A stretch of DNA of 64,000 nucleotides, from contig NZ_JADWYM010000010.1 in the NCBI RefSeq assembly GCF_022414535.1, forward strand, positions 1 to 64,000. The letters are read 5' to 3'. Positions 50,407 to 59,657 of this stretch are shown here, one piece after another. Below the pieces are notes generated by a model, which saw only the letters and a program-made list of their open reading frames with translations, was not told the origin of the DNA and searched no databases. Both the position numbers and the translations under genes were made by a program. Numbering within the stretch: the first letter of the stretch is position 1; each line of letters opens with the position of its first letter. The stretch comes from Streptomyces sp. MUM 2J. Lineage in GTDB: Bacteria > Actinomycetota > Actinomycetes > Streptomycetales > Streptomycetaceae.

Positions 50407-52571
50407 GGACCCGTACGTGAACAAGGTATTGCTTCCTGAGTTCCGCCTCGTTGACCTGGTATGGCGATCAAGGACGCGGTGCTGGCTCAACTCGCTGTTC
50501 GATTCGAGGTGTTGCTGCCTCACCTGAACGAGCGGCAGCGTCGGCTCGCGCTCGCGACTGAGGCGAGATTGCTGGGCCACGGCGGGGTGAGGGCCGTGGC
50601 CAGGATCGCCGGGGCGAGCGAGAGCACCGTACGCAGGGGTGTCTTCGAGTTGGAGGCGGGCGGCGAGTTGCTGGCGGAAGGCCGGATCCGTAGGCCGGGC
50701 GGCGGACGCAAGACCGCGACCGAGCTGGATCCGGGGCTGCTGCCCGCCCTGTTGGGCCTGGTCGAGCCGGACGAGCGCGGCGATCCGATGTCGCCGCTGC
50801 GCTGGACGACGAAGTCACTGCGGCGTCTCGCGGCGGAGCTCACGAGGCGAGGGCACCGTGTCTCGCCGGTGACCGTCGGCCGGCTTCTGCGGGAGAACGG
50901 CTTCAGCCTGCAGGCGAACGCCAAGACGCTGGAAGGAGACCAGCATCCGGATCGGGACGCGCAGTTCCACTACATCAACGATCAGGTCAAGGTGTTCCAG
51001 GCCGCGGGCGAGCCGGTGATCAGTGTCGACGCCAAGAAGAAGGAGATGCTCGGGCAGCTGCCGAACACTGGACGCGAGTGGCGGCCCAAGGGCGAGCCGG
51101 TCCGGGTCGAGGATCACAGCTTCTTCACCGGGCTGAAGGGCGAGACCGCGATCCCCTACGGCGTCTACGACCTGGCCGCTGACACCGGATGGGTCAGCGT
51201 CGGAGTCGATCACAACACATCTGCCTTCGCCGTGGCCACGATCCGCCGCTGGTGGCAGGCCCGCGGCCAGCTCGATTACCCGGCCGCCACCCGGCTGCTG
51301 ATCACCGCGGACGCGGGCGGCTCCAACAGCTACCGCTACCGCGGCTGGAAAGCGGAACTGGCCGCGCTCGCCGCCGACACGGGGATGGCGATCACGGTCT
51401 GCCACTTTCCGCCCGGCACTTCGAAGTGGAACAAGATCGAGCACCGGCTCTTCTCCCACATCACCATGAACTGGCGCGGCAGGCCGCTGACCAGCCACGA
51501 AGTCATCGTGAACGCGATCGCCTCCACCACCACCCGCAGCGGGCTGCGAGTCCGGGCCGAGCTCGACACCCGCTCCTACCCGCTCGGCGTCGCCATCAGC
51601 AAGGCCCGTATGAAAGCCCTGCCCCTGGAACCCTACAAGGCTCGCGGCAGCTGGAACTACACGCTCCATCCCGCGCCCCTGATTACCACGGAGCCGTCAC
51701 CGCCGGGAAGCGGGCCGACTTCAGCGGTGCCGGGACGCAGAAAAGTCCTGGACATGCTGGACGACCCCGGCCTGACCGGGATGTCCGCAACCGAACTCGA
51801 CGATGTGACGGCTCGGCCCGCCCCCGCCCAGGAGGCGGAGCGCGAGCGGCGTTGCTTCCAGCAGCGGGGCGGACCGCGTCGCAAGGCGGCCGCCGACCAC
51901 GGCAAGCCCCTCTTCACCGGCCGCGACCGCATCCTGCTGACCCTGCTCTACCTGCGTCAGGTCTGTCCCCAACGCGTCCTGGCGGAGATGCTGGAGGTCA
52001 CCGACCGGGTCATCAGCCCGGTGATCACCGAGACCCGCCGTCTCCTGGACGGCCACAAGGTCAAGGTGGAACCGACAACACTGCTGTTCACCGATCCGGA
52101 CCAACTGATCGGATTCCTCGACACCGGGGTCCTTCCCGCCCGAAGCCGCACCTCGCTGCCCGAAGAGCTCTGCGATCCTGCCCTGACCGGGATGAGCCGC
52201 ACGGACCTGCAGGAACTCATCGAACGCCTCGCACCCCGCCAGGCCGCTTTCGTCGAGGGGCGCCGTCACACCCAGCGCGGCAGACCGCGCCAACCGGGCA
52301 CCCGCGGCGGCGTGTTCGCCCAGAAGATCACCGACCCGGAACGTGTCCTGGCAACCGTCCTGTTCCACCGTCGCGTCTGCACCGGCGAAGTACTGGCCGA
52401 ACTGTTCCGGGTGAACCGGAGCACCATCGGCAACGCCTTCCGCGACGTCCGTCCCCTCCTCGATGCGGATGGGTTCCACCTGCCACCGGCTCCGTTCAAG
52501 CACCACACCGCCGAATCCCTGCTCGCATCCATCGCGGCGACAAAACAGCCGAGTTGATTCTTTACGGGTCC
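50407..52571 (+). mobile_element. Complete ISAzo13-type insertion sequence, 2165 bp
   Basis: Bounded by 9-bp inverted repeats GGACCCGTA (50407-50415) and TACGGGTCC (52563-52571), flanked by a 3-bp direct repeat AGT (50404-50406 and 52572-52574) as the target duplication. It carries one large gene (50461-52557) that occupies most of its length. The insertion interrupts a histidine codon region in the IS256-type transposase. Confidence 0.85.
50461..52557 (+). CDS. ISAzo13-family transposase with a duplicated C-terminal HTH-like extension
   Basis: 698 residues, far longer than the roughly 400 usual for the family. Residues 1-410 are a standard ISAzo13-type transposase: a helix-turn-helix head (VRAVARIAGASESTVRRGV), then the DDE core with ISVDAKKKEMLGQL, the later Asp in ITADAGGSNSYRYRGWK and the Glu in GTSKWNKIEHRLFSHI. 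Residues 435-698 are an extension with two related units: DDPGLTGMSATELDDVTARP ... LTLLYLRQVCPQRVLAEMLEVTD and CDPALTGMSRTDLQELIERL ... ATVLFHRRVCTGEVLAELFRVN. Each resembles the HTH_Tnp_4-like N-terminal domain of IS5-group transposases. So a DNA-binding module appears to have been captured and duplicated. ATG start; frame intact. Confidence 0.85.
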   Translation: MAIKDAVLAQLAVRFEVLLPHLNERQRRLALATEARLLGHGGVRAVARIAGASESTVRRGVFELEAGGELLAEGRIRRPGGGRKTATELDPGLLPALLGLVEPDERGDPMSPLRWTTKSLRRLAAELTRRGHRVSPVTVGRLLRENGFSLQANAKTLEGDQHPDRDAQFHYINDQVKVFQAAGEPVISVDAKKKEMLGQLPNTGREWRPKGEPVRVEDHSFFTGLKGETAIPYGVYDLAADTGWVSVGVDHNTSAFAVATIRRWWQARGQLDYPAATRLLITADAGGSNSYRYRGWKAELAALAADTGMAITVCHFPPGTSKWNKIEHRLFSHITMNWRGRPLTSHEVIVNAIASTTTRSGLRVRAELDTRSYPLGVAISKARMKALPLEPYKARGSWNYTLHPAPLITTEPSPPGSGPTSAVPGRRKVLDMLDDPGLTGMSATELDDVTARPAPAQEAERERRCFQQRGGPRRKAAADHGKPLFTGRDRILLTLLYLRQVCPQRVLAEMLEVTDRVISPVITETRRLLDGHKVKVEPTTLLFTDPDQLIGFLDTGVLPARSRTSLPEELCDPALTGMSRTDLQELIERLAPRQAAFVEGRRHTQRGRPRQPGTRGGVFAQKITDPERVLATVLFHRRVCTGEVLAELFRVNRSTIGNAFRDVRPLLDADGFHLPPAPFKHHTAESLLASIAATKQPS

Positions 52572-53454
52572 AGTGGACGCGACAGCGCTGGTAGGCGGCC
52601 CCGAGCATAACCTTGCGGATGGCCTTGACCAGCCCGCTGTGGTGGTCGCCGATCACGAGTCGGACCCCGGTCAACCCGCGCTCGCGCAGGTGGCGCAGGA
52701 ACTGGGTCCAAAACACCTCGGTCTCGCTGTCGCCGACCATGACCCCCAGCACCTCCCGCCCGCCGTCCTCGGTGATCCCGGTGGCTATCACCACAGCGCG
52801 GGAGACGATCTGGTGGTTCACCCGCGCCTTGCAGTACGTCGCGTCCAGGTAGATGTAGGGGAACCGGACGTGACCCAGGGGGCGAGTGCGGAAGGCGGTC
52901 AGCGGCTCGTCCAGCTCCCCGCAGATTCGCGACACCTCGCTCTTGGAGATACCGCTGTCCGCGCCCAGGGCTTGGACCAGGTCGTCGACCGAGCGGGTGG
53001 ACACACCGTGAACGTAGGCTTCCACGATCACGGCGTACAGGGCCTGGTCGATGCGGCGCCGACGCTCGAGCAGGACAGGGAAGAAGCCCCCTGACCGCAG
53101 TTTGGGGATGGCCAGGTCGAGGTCGCCGGCCTGCGTGGTCAGGGTCTTGTCCCGGTGGCCGTTGCGATAGTTGGTGCGGGTCTCGGTGTGCTCGTTCCAC
53201 TCCGCGCCGATCTTCGCGCTTGCCTCGGCCTCGATCAGTTCCTGGAGCATCCGCTCTGCCACGTTGCGGACGAGTTCGAGCCCGTCCGCCGAACGTAGTG
53301 ACTCAAGCAGCCGGAGTAGGTCATGCTGAGACAGGGCCACCCTGCACCTCCCGCGTTGAACTGCCCGTTCACTACGGAGAGTTGCATGGTGGCCCGACCT
53401 GCGGGCAGGGAGCGAAAGCCCCATCCGCACACGCCCCCGGCGCACTCCCTAGCC

Positions 53455-53816
53455 GTGATCGGCTACACCACGACAAGGGACGCCATCGAGTTCCCGACCT
53501 CGAACCTGCCGCCCATGATGTCCGGGCACTGGCTTATGAAGCGGAACCAGGCGGCCCATGAGCGCACCTGGACGGACGCCACAGCGGCTCTCGACGGATG
53601 GTCAAGCACTTTCTTGACAACCCCCCGATGCAGCGCGAGGACGGGCGTCAGGCGTACGCGAGCCTGGAGACGAGACGCGAATACGTGCTGGATGTCCTGC
53701 CGGTCGGCGTGGACGTGAGCTGGGTGTACTACAACCTGCCGGGCAATATCGTCTCGCTCAACCTGGTGTGCTGCCCGAACCGTCACCACCCCGGCCTCAC
53801 GTGCCCGCTCGCGTAA
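53455..53816 (+). pseudogene. Frameshifted small gene of unknown function
   Basis: The first frame from GTG 53455 reads VIGYTTTRDAIEFPTSNLPP, MMSGHWLMKRNQAAHERTW, TDATAALDG, then loses sense at about 53597; from there another frame continues VKHFLDNPPMQREDGRQAYA, EYVLDVLPVGVDVSWVYYNL to the stop at 53816. The junction fits loss of one base around GACGGATGG. The joined product of about 120 residues has no family that I recognise. It may be passenger DNA brought in with the insertion sequences. The 53598 ATG could still give a 72-residue product. Confidence 0.55.
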
Positions 53817-53958
53817 CGGCGGTCCACCCGATGAGTACGGAACCGACCCGAGTACTCGTGTCCAAGCACCAGCGAAGTAGCGAGCGGCTGACCAAGTCGG
53901 CCAAGGGGGCCGGTATCACCCTCTGAGCACCGTCACGGTGATCGGCTGCCGCTTCCGC

Positions 53959-54102
53959 CTACACGCCCACTGCGGCCGTGTACCCGGCGCGGACGCCCCG
54001 GCGGGCGGCGACGGACAGGACGTACAGGGAGTTGGGGCCGGGCAGCAGGACGATCAGGATCAGGCCTGCGAGGTACGTGGGGAGATCGATGACGCCGAGC
54101 AT
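53959..54102 (-). pseudogene. LysE/LeuE-type amino acid exporter, truncated after 47 residues
   Basis: From ATG 54102 the protein begins MLGVIDLPTYLAGLILIVLL and continues PGPNSLYVLSVAARRGVRAG, the N-terminal signature of LysE/RhtB exporters, then hits a stop at YTAAVGV. The remaining four membrane segments are missing. The break coincides with the edge of the mobile-DNA region, so the rest of the gene was probably deleted or displaced when these elements arrived. The promoter region toward the mutase gene is intact. Confidence 0.8.
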
Positions 54103-54199
54103 GCGAGGAGTGTCGCACGCGGGTGCGACACTCCTCCTCCGGATTCCACAGGGCGGGACGGGCCACCCGGGCACCGCCGCGGGAAGGGCCGGGTTCGGC

Positions 54200-55780
54200 T
54201 CAGAACGCGTCGGAGGGGACGTAGGTCCCCCAGACCTCCCGCAGTGCGTTGCACACCTCGCCGACCGTGGCCCGGGCCCGCAGCGCGTCCTTCATCGGGT
54301 ACAGGACGTTGTCGTCGCCCTCGGCCGCCTTCCGCAGCGCGGACAGGGCCGCGTCGACCGCCTGCTGGTCGCGGGCGGCACGGAGCGCGGCCAGGCGCTC
54401 GGCCTGCTGGGCCTCGATGGCGGGGTCGACGCGCAGGGGCTCGTAGGGCTCCTCCTCTTCGAGCTGGAAGCGGTTGACGCCGACCACGACCCGCTCGCCG
54501 CCGTCGGTCTCCTGGGCGATGCGGTAGGCGTTGCGCTCGATCTCGTTCTTCTGGAAGCCGTGCTCGATCGCGGAGACGGCACCGCCCAGGTCCTCGACCT
54601 TGCCCATCAGCTCCAGCGCGGCGGCCTCGACCTCGTCCGTCATCTGCTCGATGACGTAGGAGCCGGCGAAGGGGTCGACGGTCGCGGTCACGTCCGTCTC
54701 GTAGGCCAGTACCTGCTGGGTGCGCAGCGCCAGGCGGGCGGACTTGTCCGTCGGCAGCGCGATCGCCTCGTCGAAGGAGTTGGTGTGCAGTGACTGGGTG
54801 CCGCCGAGCACCGCCGCCAGCCCCTGCACCGCGACGCGGACCAGGTTGACCTCCGGCTGCTGGGCCGTCAGCTGCACGCCCGCGGTCTGCGTGTGGAAGC
54901 GCAGCATCATCGACTTGGGGTTCTTCGCCCCGAACTCGTCCCTCATGACGCGCGCCCAGATCCTGCGCGCGGCACGGAACTTGGCGACCTCCTCCAGGAT
55001 CGTGGTGCGGGCCACGAAGAAGAAGGACAGGCGGGGGGCGAAGTCGTCGACGTCCATGCCGGCCGCGACGGCGGTGCGCACGTACTCGATGCCGTCGGCG
55101 AGGGTGAAGGCGATCTCCTGCGCGGGTGACGCCCCGGCCTCGGCCATGTGGTAGCCGGAGATCGAGATGGTGTTCCACTTCGGGATCTCGGCCTTGCAGT
55201 ACTTGAAGATGTCCGCGATCAGGCGCAGCGAGGGCTTGGGCGGGAAGATGTAGGTGCCGCGGGCGATGTACTCCTTGAGCACGTCGTTCTGGATCGTGCC
55301 GGTGAGCTTGTCCGCGGACACGCCCTGCTCCTCGGCCACCAGTTGGTACAGCAGCAGGAGCAGCGCGGCGGGCGCGTTGATCGTCATCGACGTGGAGACC
55401 TTGTCCAGCGGGATGCCGTCGAACAGGACCCGCATGTCGTCGACGGAGTCGACGGCGACGCCCACCTTGCCGACCTCGCCGGACGCGATCGGGGCGTCCG
55501 AGTCGTGGCCCATCTGGGTGGGCAGGTCGAAGGCGACCGACAGGCCCATGGTGCCGTTGGCGATCAGCTGCTTGTAGCGGGCGTTGGACTCCACCGCCGT
55601 GCCGAACCCGGCGTACTGGCGCATCGTCCAGGGACGGCCCGTGTACATGGTCGGGTACACGCCGCGGGTGAAGGGGTACGTGCCCGGGGACCCCAGCTTC
55701 TGCTCGGGGTCCCAGCCCTGCAGGGCGTCGGGTCCGTAGACCGGCTCGATGGGCAGTCCGGACTCCGACTCGCGTGTCAT
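54200..55780 (-). CDS. Methylmalonyl-CoA mutase-type large subunit
   Basis: 526 residues. This is the catalytic TIM-barrel half only: [72 protein letters not shown] and [20 protein letters not shown] are strongly conserved. The B12-binding domain is absent, so a separate small B12-binding subunit encoded elsewhere is needed, as in two-component mutases (IcmA/IcmB, HcmA/HcmB types). It interconverts branched and linear acyl-CoAs; whether methylmalonyl-, isobutyryl- or another acyl-CoA is not settled by sequence alone, though the Tyr in RQYAGFG favours methylmalonyl-CoA. ATG at 55780 with GGAGCGGGGAG site. Confidence 0.88.
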   Translation of the reverse strand: MTRESESGLPIEPVYGPDALQGWDPEQKLGSPGTYPFTRGVYPTMYTGRPWTMRQYAGFGTAVESNARYKQLIANGTMGLSVAFDLPTQMGHDSDAPIASGEVGKVGVAVDSVDDMRVLFDGIPLDKVSTSMTINAPAALLLLLYQLVAEEQGVSADKLTGTIQNDVLKEYIARGTYIFPPKPSLRLIADIFKYCKAEIPKWNTISISGYHMAEAGASPAQEIAFTLADGIEYVRTAVAAGMDVDDFAPRLSFFFVARTTILEEVAKFRAARRIWARVMRDEFGAKNPKSMMLRFHTQTAGVQLTAQQPEVNLVRVAVQGLAAVLGGTQSLHTNSFDEAIALPTDKSARLALRTQQVLAYETDVTATVDPFAGSYVIEQMTDEVEAAALELMGKVEDLGGAVSAIEHGFQKNEIERNAYRIAQETDGGERVVVGVNRFQLEEEEPYEPLRVDPAIEAQQAERLAALRAARDQQAVDAALSALRKAAEGDDNVLYPMKDALRARATVGEVCNALREVWGTYVPSDAF

Positions 55781-56001
55781 GATCGCTCCCCGCTCCTTTG
55801 CTACTTGCCAGTACGGCCCGACCCTCGCCACGGACTGTAGCCGCGCTCGTGCGCCCGGGTGGAGTGCCCCACGCTGGGACCTTCCTCACAACGATGCCGT
55901 GCCGTTCGCAACGCGTCATCCGTGGGGAACATCTCGGGTGACGGCTGGGCCGGACGTGCGCCGACGGGGCCCCGGTGGCCGGGAAAGTGCGGGGAACGGG
56001 C

Positions 56002-57021
56002 ATGAGGAGAACAGGCGCCGCACCAGTGCCGCGGCAGGCAAGGTCCGCGCGTCAGGGAGCGGCGTCCGGTGCGTGCTCCCGGCGTGCCGGCCGGAAGTCC
56101 TCGTACTGGGCGTACTCGGGCTTTCGGCCGGTGCGGCGGGAGTGCGTGCCGGGCGCCGCGACGGGGCGGACGTCGCCTGTTGCGGCACTAGCGGCCGTGG
56201 TGGCACTGGCGGTGGTGTGCGGCTGCACCGTGCAGACGGCGGACCGGGACGGGGCGACGGACGCCGGCCACCGCCCACCGGTGCACATCGACACCACCGG
56301 CCGGCCGTCCGCGCCACCCCCGCCCAGTGCCGGCCGGGGATCGGGCGACGGCAAGTCCGGCGCCGCCGCTCCCTCGCCCGCCGCACCCCCACCCGCCCTG
56401 TGGGCGCCCGGCGACAGCGGCCGGGGCGTGCGCGAACTCCAGGCCCGGCTGCGGCAGGTGGCCTGGCTCCTCGACGGGCCCACGGGGACGTACAACGACC
56501 TGACCGAGCAGGCCGTGCGGGGCTTCCAGGGCAAGCGCGGGCTGCCGCGGACCGGTTCGGTGGACAGCGTCACCTGGCAGCGGCTGCTGCGCATGACACA
56601 CGAGCCGGGCCGCTGGGAGCTGTACCTGATGGGCGGTCAGCCGGCCGCCGCGCCCGATCCCCGCTGCCTGACCGGGCGGGTGCTGTGCATCAGCAAGACC
56701 AGCCGGACGCTGCGCTGGATGATTGACGGGCGGACCGTCATGACGCTTCCGGTGCGCTTCGGCGCGCAGTACACGCCCACCCGCGAGGGGGTGTTCCGCG
56801 TCTACTGGAAGTCCCGGCACCACGTCTCGACGCTGTACGACTCGCCGATGCCGTACGCGCTGTTCTTCAGCGGCGGCCAGGCCGTGCACTACTCGTACGA
56901 CTTCGCGGCCCGCGGGTACGCGGGTGGCTCGCACGGGTGCATCAACGTACGGGACGAGAAGGCGATCGCGCGGCTGTTCGACGAGGTGCGCACCGGCGAC
57001 AAGGTCGTCGTGTACTGGTGA
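56002..57021 (+). CDS. Exported L,D-transpeptidase with peptidoglycan-binding domain
   Basis: 339 residues. A long basic N-terminus precedes a hydrophobic segment (about 60-82, ending VVCGC), which is either a membrane anchor or a lipobox with a late start; later starts near 56129 are possible. A Pro/Ala-rich linker follows, then a PG_binding_1 domain (about 140-200, SGRGVRELQARLRQVAWLLD and LTEQAVRGFQGKRGLP), then the YkuD domain (220-339) with the catalytic motif HYSYDFAARGYAGGSHGCINV. It would form 3-3 peptidoglycan crosslinks or attach proteins to the wall. The 220-base interval upstream has no gene. Confidence 0.85.
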   Translation: MRRTGAAPVPRQARSARQGAASGACSRRAGRKSSYWAYSGFRPVRRECVPGAATGRTSPVAALAAVVALAVVCGCTVQTADRDGATDAGHRPPVHIDTTGRPSAPPPPSAGRGSGDGKSGAAAPSPAAPPPALWAPGDSGRGVRELQARLRQVAWLLDGPTGTYNDLTEQAVRGFQGKRGLPRTGSVDSVTWQRLLRMTHEPGRWELYLMGGQPAAAPDPRCLTGRVLCISKTSRTLRWMIDGRTVMTLPVRFGAQYTPTREGVFRVYWKSRHHVSTLYDSPMPYALFFSGGQAVHYSYDFAARGYAGGSHGCINVRDEKAIARLFDEVRTGDKVVVYW

Positions 57022-57052
57022 GACGCCGTCCGGCCGGGAGGAAGAGGAGAAG

Positions 57053-57091
57053 GGCGCGGGCGGGACCGGGGGAACGTGTCCCGCCCGCGCC
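57053..57091 (+). terminator. Terminator of the L,D-transpeptidase gene
   Basis: A 14-bp stem GGCGCGGGCGGGAC / GTCCCGCCCGCGCC with an 11-base loop, 32 bases after the stop at 57021, followed by TTG. Confidence 0.75.
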
Positions 57092-57242
57092 TTGTGCACG
57101 TGCCGTAGGTACGGGGGGAACCCCGGCTCCGTGCTACGGCCGATGACCAGTCGGCTCACTCATTACTGCGCGTGCGGCCCGGAAAACGTCACACCCCACA
57201 CGGAAGAATTTCAACGAGTTGCGTTTTCGCAGGTCAGAGACG

Positions 57243-58346
57243 CTATCCGGGGTGGCCGCCGCCGTGGCCGCCACCGCTGTGCCCGCCGCCCCGGCCGCCG
57301 TGGGCGCCGCTCGACGCGCCGTTGCCGGTGCCGTGGCCGCCGGAACCGTGGCCGGCGCCGCTGCCGCCTCCCGGGGAGCCGGAGGTGCCGCCGTGGCCGC
57401 CCCTGCGGCGGCCCGGGCCGTCATGGTCGTCGTGGTCGTCGTCGTGGTCGTCGTCGTCGCTCTTGCCGGCGCCGCCGTTGCCGTTGCCGTTGCCGTTGCC
57501 CTCGCCCCTGCCGTTGCCGTTGCCGCCGCCCCGGGCACCCGACCCGGTGCTCCCGGTGCCGCCCGCCTGGTCCGCCTTGCCCAGGACGTCCTTGCAGTAC
57601 GTCCACACGCGCCGGGCGCTGCCTGCCGCCGACTCCAGGGAGCGGCGGCGTTCGTCGCTCAGATCCCGGCCCGCCCGCAGGTCCTGGCAGGCCGCCGTGG
57701 CGCCGGGCGGGACGGTGCCGCCCGGCGCCACGGCGGACCCGCTCGGCGTGGTGGTGGCGCCGCCGGCCGCGCCGCGGGCGGTGTCCGGGCCGGCGGAACC
57801 GGTCGCGCCGCCGTCGGGCGTGGTGGTGACGCCCCGCGACGGCGCGGCCGGCCCGCGTCCGGGGGTGTCGGCGGCCGACACGGAGGCGGCGGGGCCGGGG
57901 CCGGCGGGATCTCCGAAGGGCGACGGCAGGACTCCGGTTCCGGCCGCGACCGCCACTCCGCCGACCGTGCAGACGGCGAGCGCGGCGGCCAGGCTCAGGC
58001 GCACGGAGCGGCCCCAGCGGCCCCGCCCGGAGGTGCGGCCGGTGCCGCCGAGACGGATGAGGCCGGCGTCGGAGCGGGACGCGCCCAAGTGGTGGCCGCC
58101 GGTGTGCGGGGCGGTGCCGTGGTGCTCGGCGGACCCGGTGCGGGCGGCCCGGAAGGCTGCCAACGCGGCAGCCTCACCGGGGAGTTCCGTGCTGGTCGGG
58201 GCAGGTGCGGCGGACAGGGCACCCAGGGCCTCGGCGAGGCGTTCGGCCTCGTCCCGGGCATCGGCGTCGACTGCGTCGAGCGGCTCTCCGCGCAGCAAGC
58301 GCTCTGCTGTGTCGCGGTCCAGCCACCTGTACTGCTCGTCGGCCAT
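57243..58346 (-). CDS. Membrane-anchored sigma-factor partner with Asp/His-rich tail
   Basis: 367 residues. The cytoplasmic N-terminus (about 1-115, DRDTAERLLRGEPLDAVDAD ... ALAAFRAAR) would bind the sigma factor encoded immediately upstream. One membrane segment follows (about 119-140, LSLAAALAVCTVGGVAVAAG). The extracytoplasmic half has two cysteines (ACQDLRAG and TYCKDVLG), then repeats of Gly/Asn, an acidic-histidine run DDDDHDDDHDDHD and a Gly/His-rich end. The tail suggests metal binding. The ATG overlaps the sigma stop (TGATG), so the two are coupled. A paralogue lies at 59658-60524. It lacks the canonical zinc anti-sigma HxxxCxxC motif, so the anti-sigma role is inferred. Confidence 0.75.
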   Translation of the reverse strand: MADEQYRWLDRDTAERLLRGEPLDAVDADARDEAERLAEALGALSAAPAPTSTELPGEAAALAAFRAARTGSAEHHGTAPHTGGHHLGASRSDAGLIRLGGTGRTSGRGRWGRSVRLSLAAALAVCTVGGVAVAAGTGVLPSPFGDPAGPGPAASVSAADTPGRGPAAPSRGVTTTPDGGATGSAGPDTARGAAGGATTTPSGSAVAPGGTVPPGATAACQDLRAGRDLSDERRRSLESAAGSARRVWTYCKDVLGKADQAGGTGSTGSGARGGGNGNGRGEGNGNGNGNGGAGKSDDDDHDDDHDDHDGPGRRRGGHGGTSGSPGGGSGAGHGSGGHGTGNGASSGAHGGRGGGHSGGGHGGGHPG

Positions 58347-59011
58347 CACATGTCCTTCTGCGTCCGCGCGCGGCGATGCGTCACACCGGCGGACGTCACC
58401 GCACGGGCGTGCGGTTCTCGCGGGGCGGGCAGTGCGTCGGCCGATTCCGGATCGCCGTCCGAGGCGGTGCCCAGGAGTTCGGCGAGTCGTCTCAGCCCGC
58501 GGTGGGCGGCCGTACGGACGGCCCCCGGCCGCTTGCCGAGTGTCTCGGCGGCGGTCTTGGCGTCGAGGCCCATGACCACGCGCAGGACGACGGCTTCGGC
58601 CTGATCCTGCGGCAGCCGCGCGATGAGGGAGAGGGTGCGGCCCGTGGCCAGCGCCTCGATGGCCTCGCCCGCGGTGTCGGACTCGGCGGGCCAGCCGGTC
58701 AGTTCCGTCTCGTCACCGCCGACGGCGGGACGGCGGCCGCGCATCCGGACGTGGTCCAGGGCGCGGTTGCGGGCTATGCGCGCGGCCCAGCCGCGGAAGC
58801 GGTCCGCGTCCCCGCTGAACCGTGCCAGGTCGCGGGCGATCTGGAGCCAGGCCTCGGAGGCCACGTCCTCGGCGTCGAGTTCGCCGACGAGTGTCCGTAC
58901 GTATCCGAGCAGCCGTGGGTGCACCGCGCGATACACAGTCCGGAACGCGGTCTCGTCCCCGTCCTGTGCCGCAAGCACCGCGGCGGTCAGCTCCGCGTCG
59001 TCCCCCAGCAC
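58346..59011 (-). CDS. ECF sigma factor (first of two paralogues)
   Basis: 221 residues from GTG 59011, which has GAGG at good distance. Region 2: RTVYRAVHPRLLGYVRTLVG, EDVASEAWLQIARDLARF, FRGWAARIARNRALDHVRMR; region 4: ARLPQDQAEAVVLRVVMGLD and KTAAETLGKRPGAVRTAAHR. The distinctive region 4 with KRPGAVR is the same as in the second paralogue at 60724. Upstream in-frame codons extend to 59299 but have no sigma-like content. Coupled to the membrane partner gene downstream. Confidence 0.88.
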   Translation of the reverse strand: MLGDDAELTAAVLAAQDGDETAFRTVYRAVHPRLLGYVRTLVGELDAEDVASEAWLQIARDLARFSGDADRFRGWAARIARNRALDHVRMRGRRPAVGGDETELTGWPAESDTAGEAIEALATGRTLSLIARLPQDQAEAVVLRVVMGLDAKTAAETLGKRPGAVRTAAHRGLRRLAELLGTASDGDPESADALPAPREPHARAVTSAGVTHRRARTQKDM

Positions 59012-59657
59012 CTGGTTCCTCGATCGATGGTCGCGGTTTCGAGACCGCTGGCGTCTGCGCTGATCCGGGCCCCCCGCAGTCCGGCGCGAAAGGCACGTTA
59101 CGACGCGAAACCACTGCCCGTCCACGTCCGTCCAAGATGCAACTATCTCGTGATGAGGGGCCGTGCACGCAGGGTGTGACAGAAAACGCACTCTCGGCGC
59201 TGTAGAGAGTACGGGTCGCCGCGCGGCCCGTGCCGCGCGACGGCCGGGGCCTCTCCTGTGGGGGGTGGCGGCCCCGGCCGTTGCCTTGGCGGTACGCACC
59301 AGCGGCGGGCCGGAGGGCCGCCCCGTCGAAGCCGGCGGGCCTGTTCGCCCGCGGTCACCGCCCTTGGGACACGGCGCCGGGATCCTCTTCCGGCCTCGCG
59401 GACCTCCCGGACCTCTTCAGGGGCGTGCAGGGCGCTGCCGCGCGATCCCTCCGGCCGCCTTCGCTCACGTGCTCGGCAGGCCGGTCGCTCCTTTCCGGGA
59501 AGCCCCGCGCGGGGCGCGCGACCCCGGGCGGCGGCCTGCGCCCGGCGGGCGGCACACACGGGCACCGCCGGTCACCGCCGAGGTACCACGGATTCACCGC
59601 CGGGAACGGCTGATCACGGCTGCGGCAGGCTGCGTCCGACGGGATCCGCGGGGCCGA
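59012..59657. other. Intergenic region upstream of the first sigma gene
   Basis: About 650 bases of very GC-rich sequence between the first sigma gene and the end of the second membrane-partner gene. Open frames are Arg/Pro/Ala-rich and do not look like genes. It must hold the promoter of the sigma gene; the stretch ACTATCT-like 59145-59210 is the least GC-rich part. Confidence 0.4.

Larger units (their letters stand above)
49931..53340 (-). pseudogene. IS256-type (mutator) transposase gene, split by an ISAzo13-type insertion
   Basis: N-terminal part 52572-53340: starts GTG, ALSQHDLLRLLESLRSADG, DLDLAIPKLRSGGFFPVLLE, the YIYLDATYCKARVNHQI catalytic segment and VRLVIGDHHSGLVKAIRK. C-terminal part 49931-50403: VHFLRNVFGVISKD across the junction, then IASTNPLERINREVKRRVDVVQVFPN, ending with a normal stop. 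If the inserted element and one AGT copy are removed, the frame is restored exactly and gives a 413-residue transposase. So the insertion is precise and recent enough for no other decay. The terminal inverted repeats of the IS256-type element itself were not located. Confidence 0.9.

Noticed and set aside
54060..56003. Second long minus-strand frame overlapping the mutase gene
   Set aside because: It is a shifted frame of the mutase with a GC-biased composition and no domain.
57240..57560. Repetitive triplet tract that looks like a short tandem-repeat array
   Set aside because: It is low-complexity coding sequence (Gly/Asn/Asp/His), with no spacer structure; not a CRISPR array.
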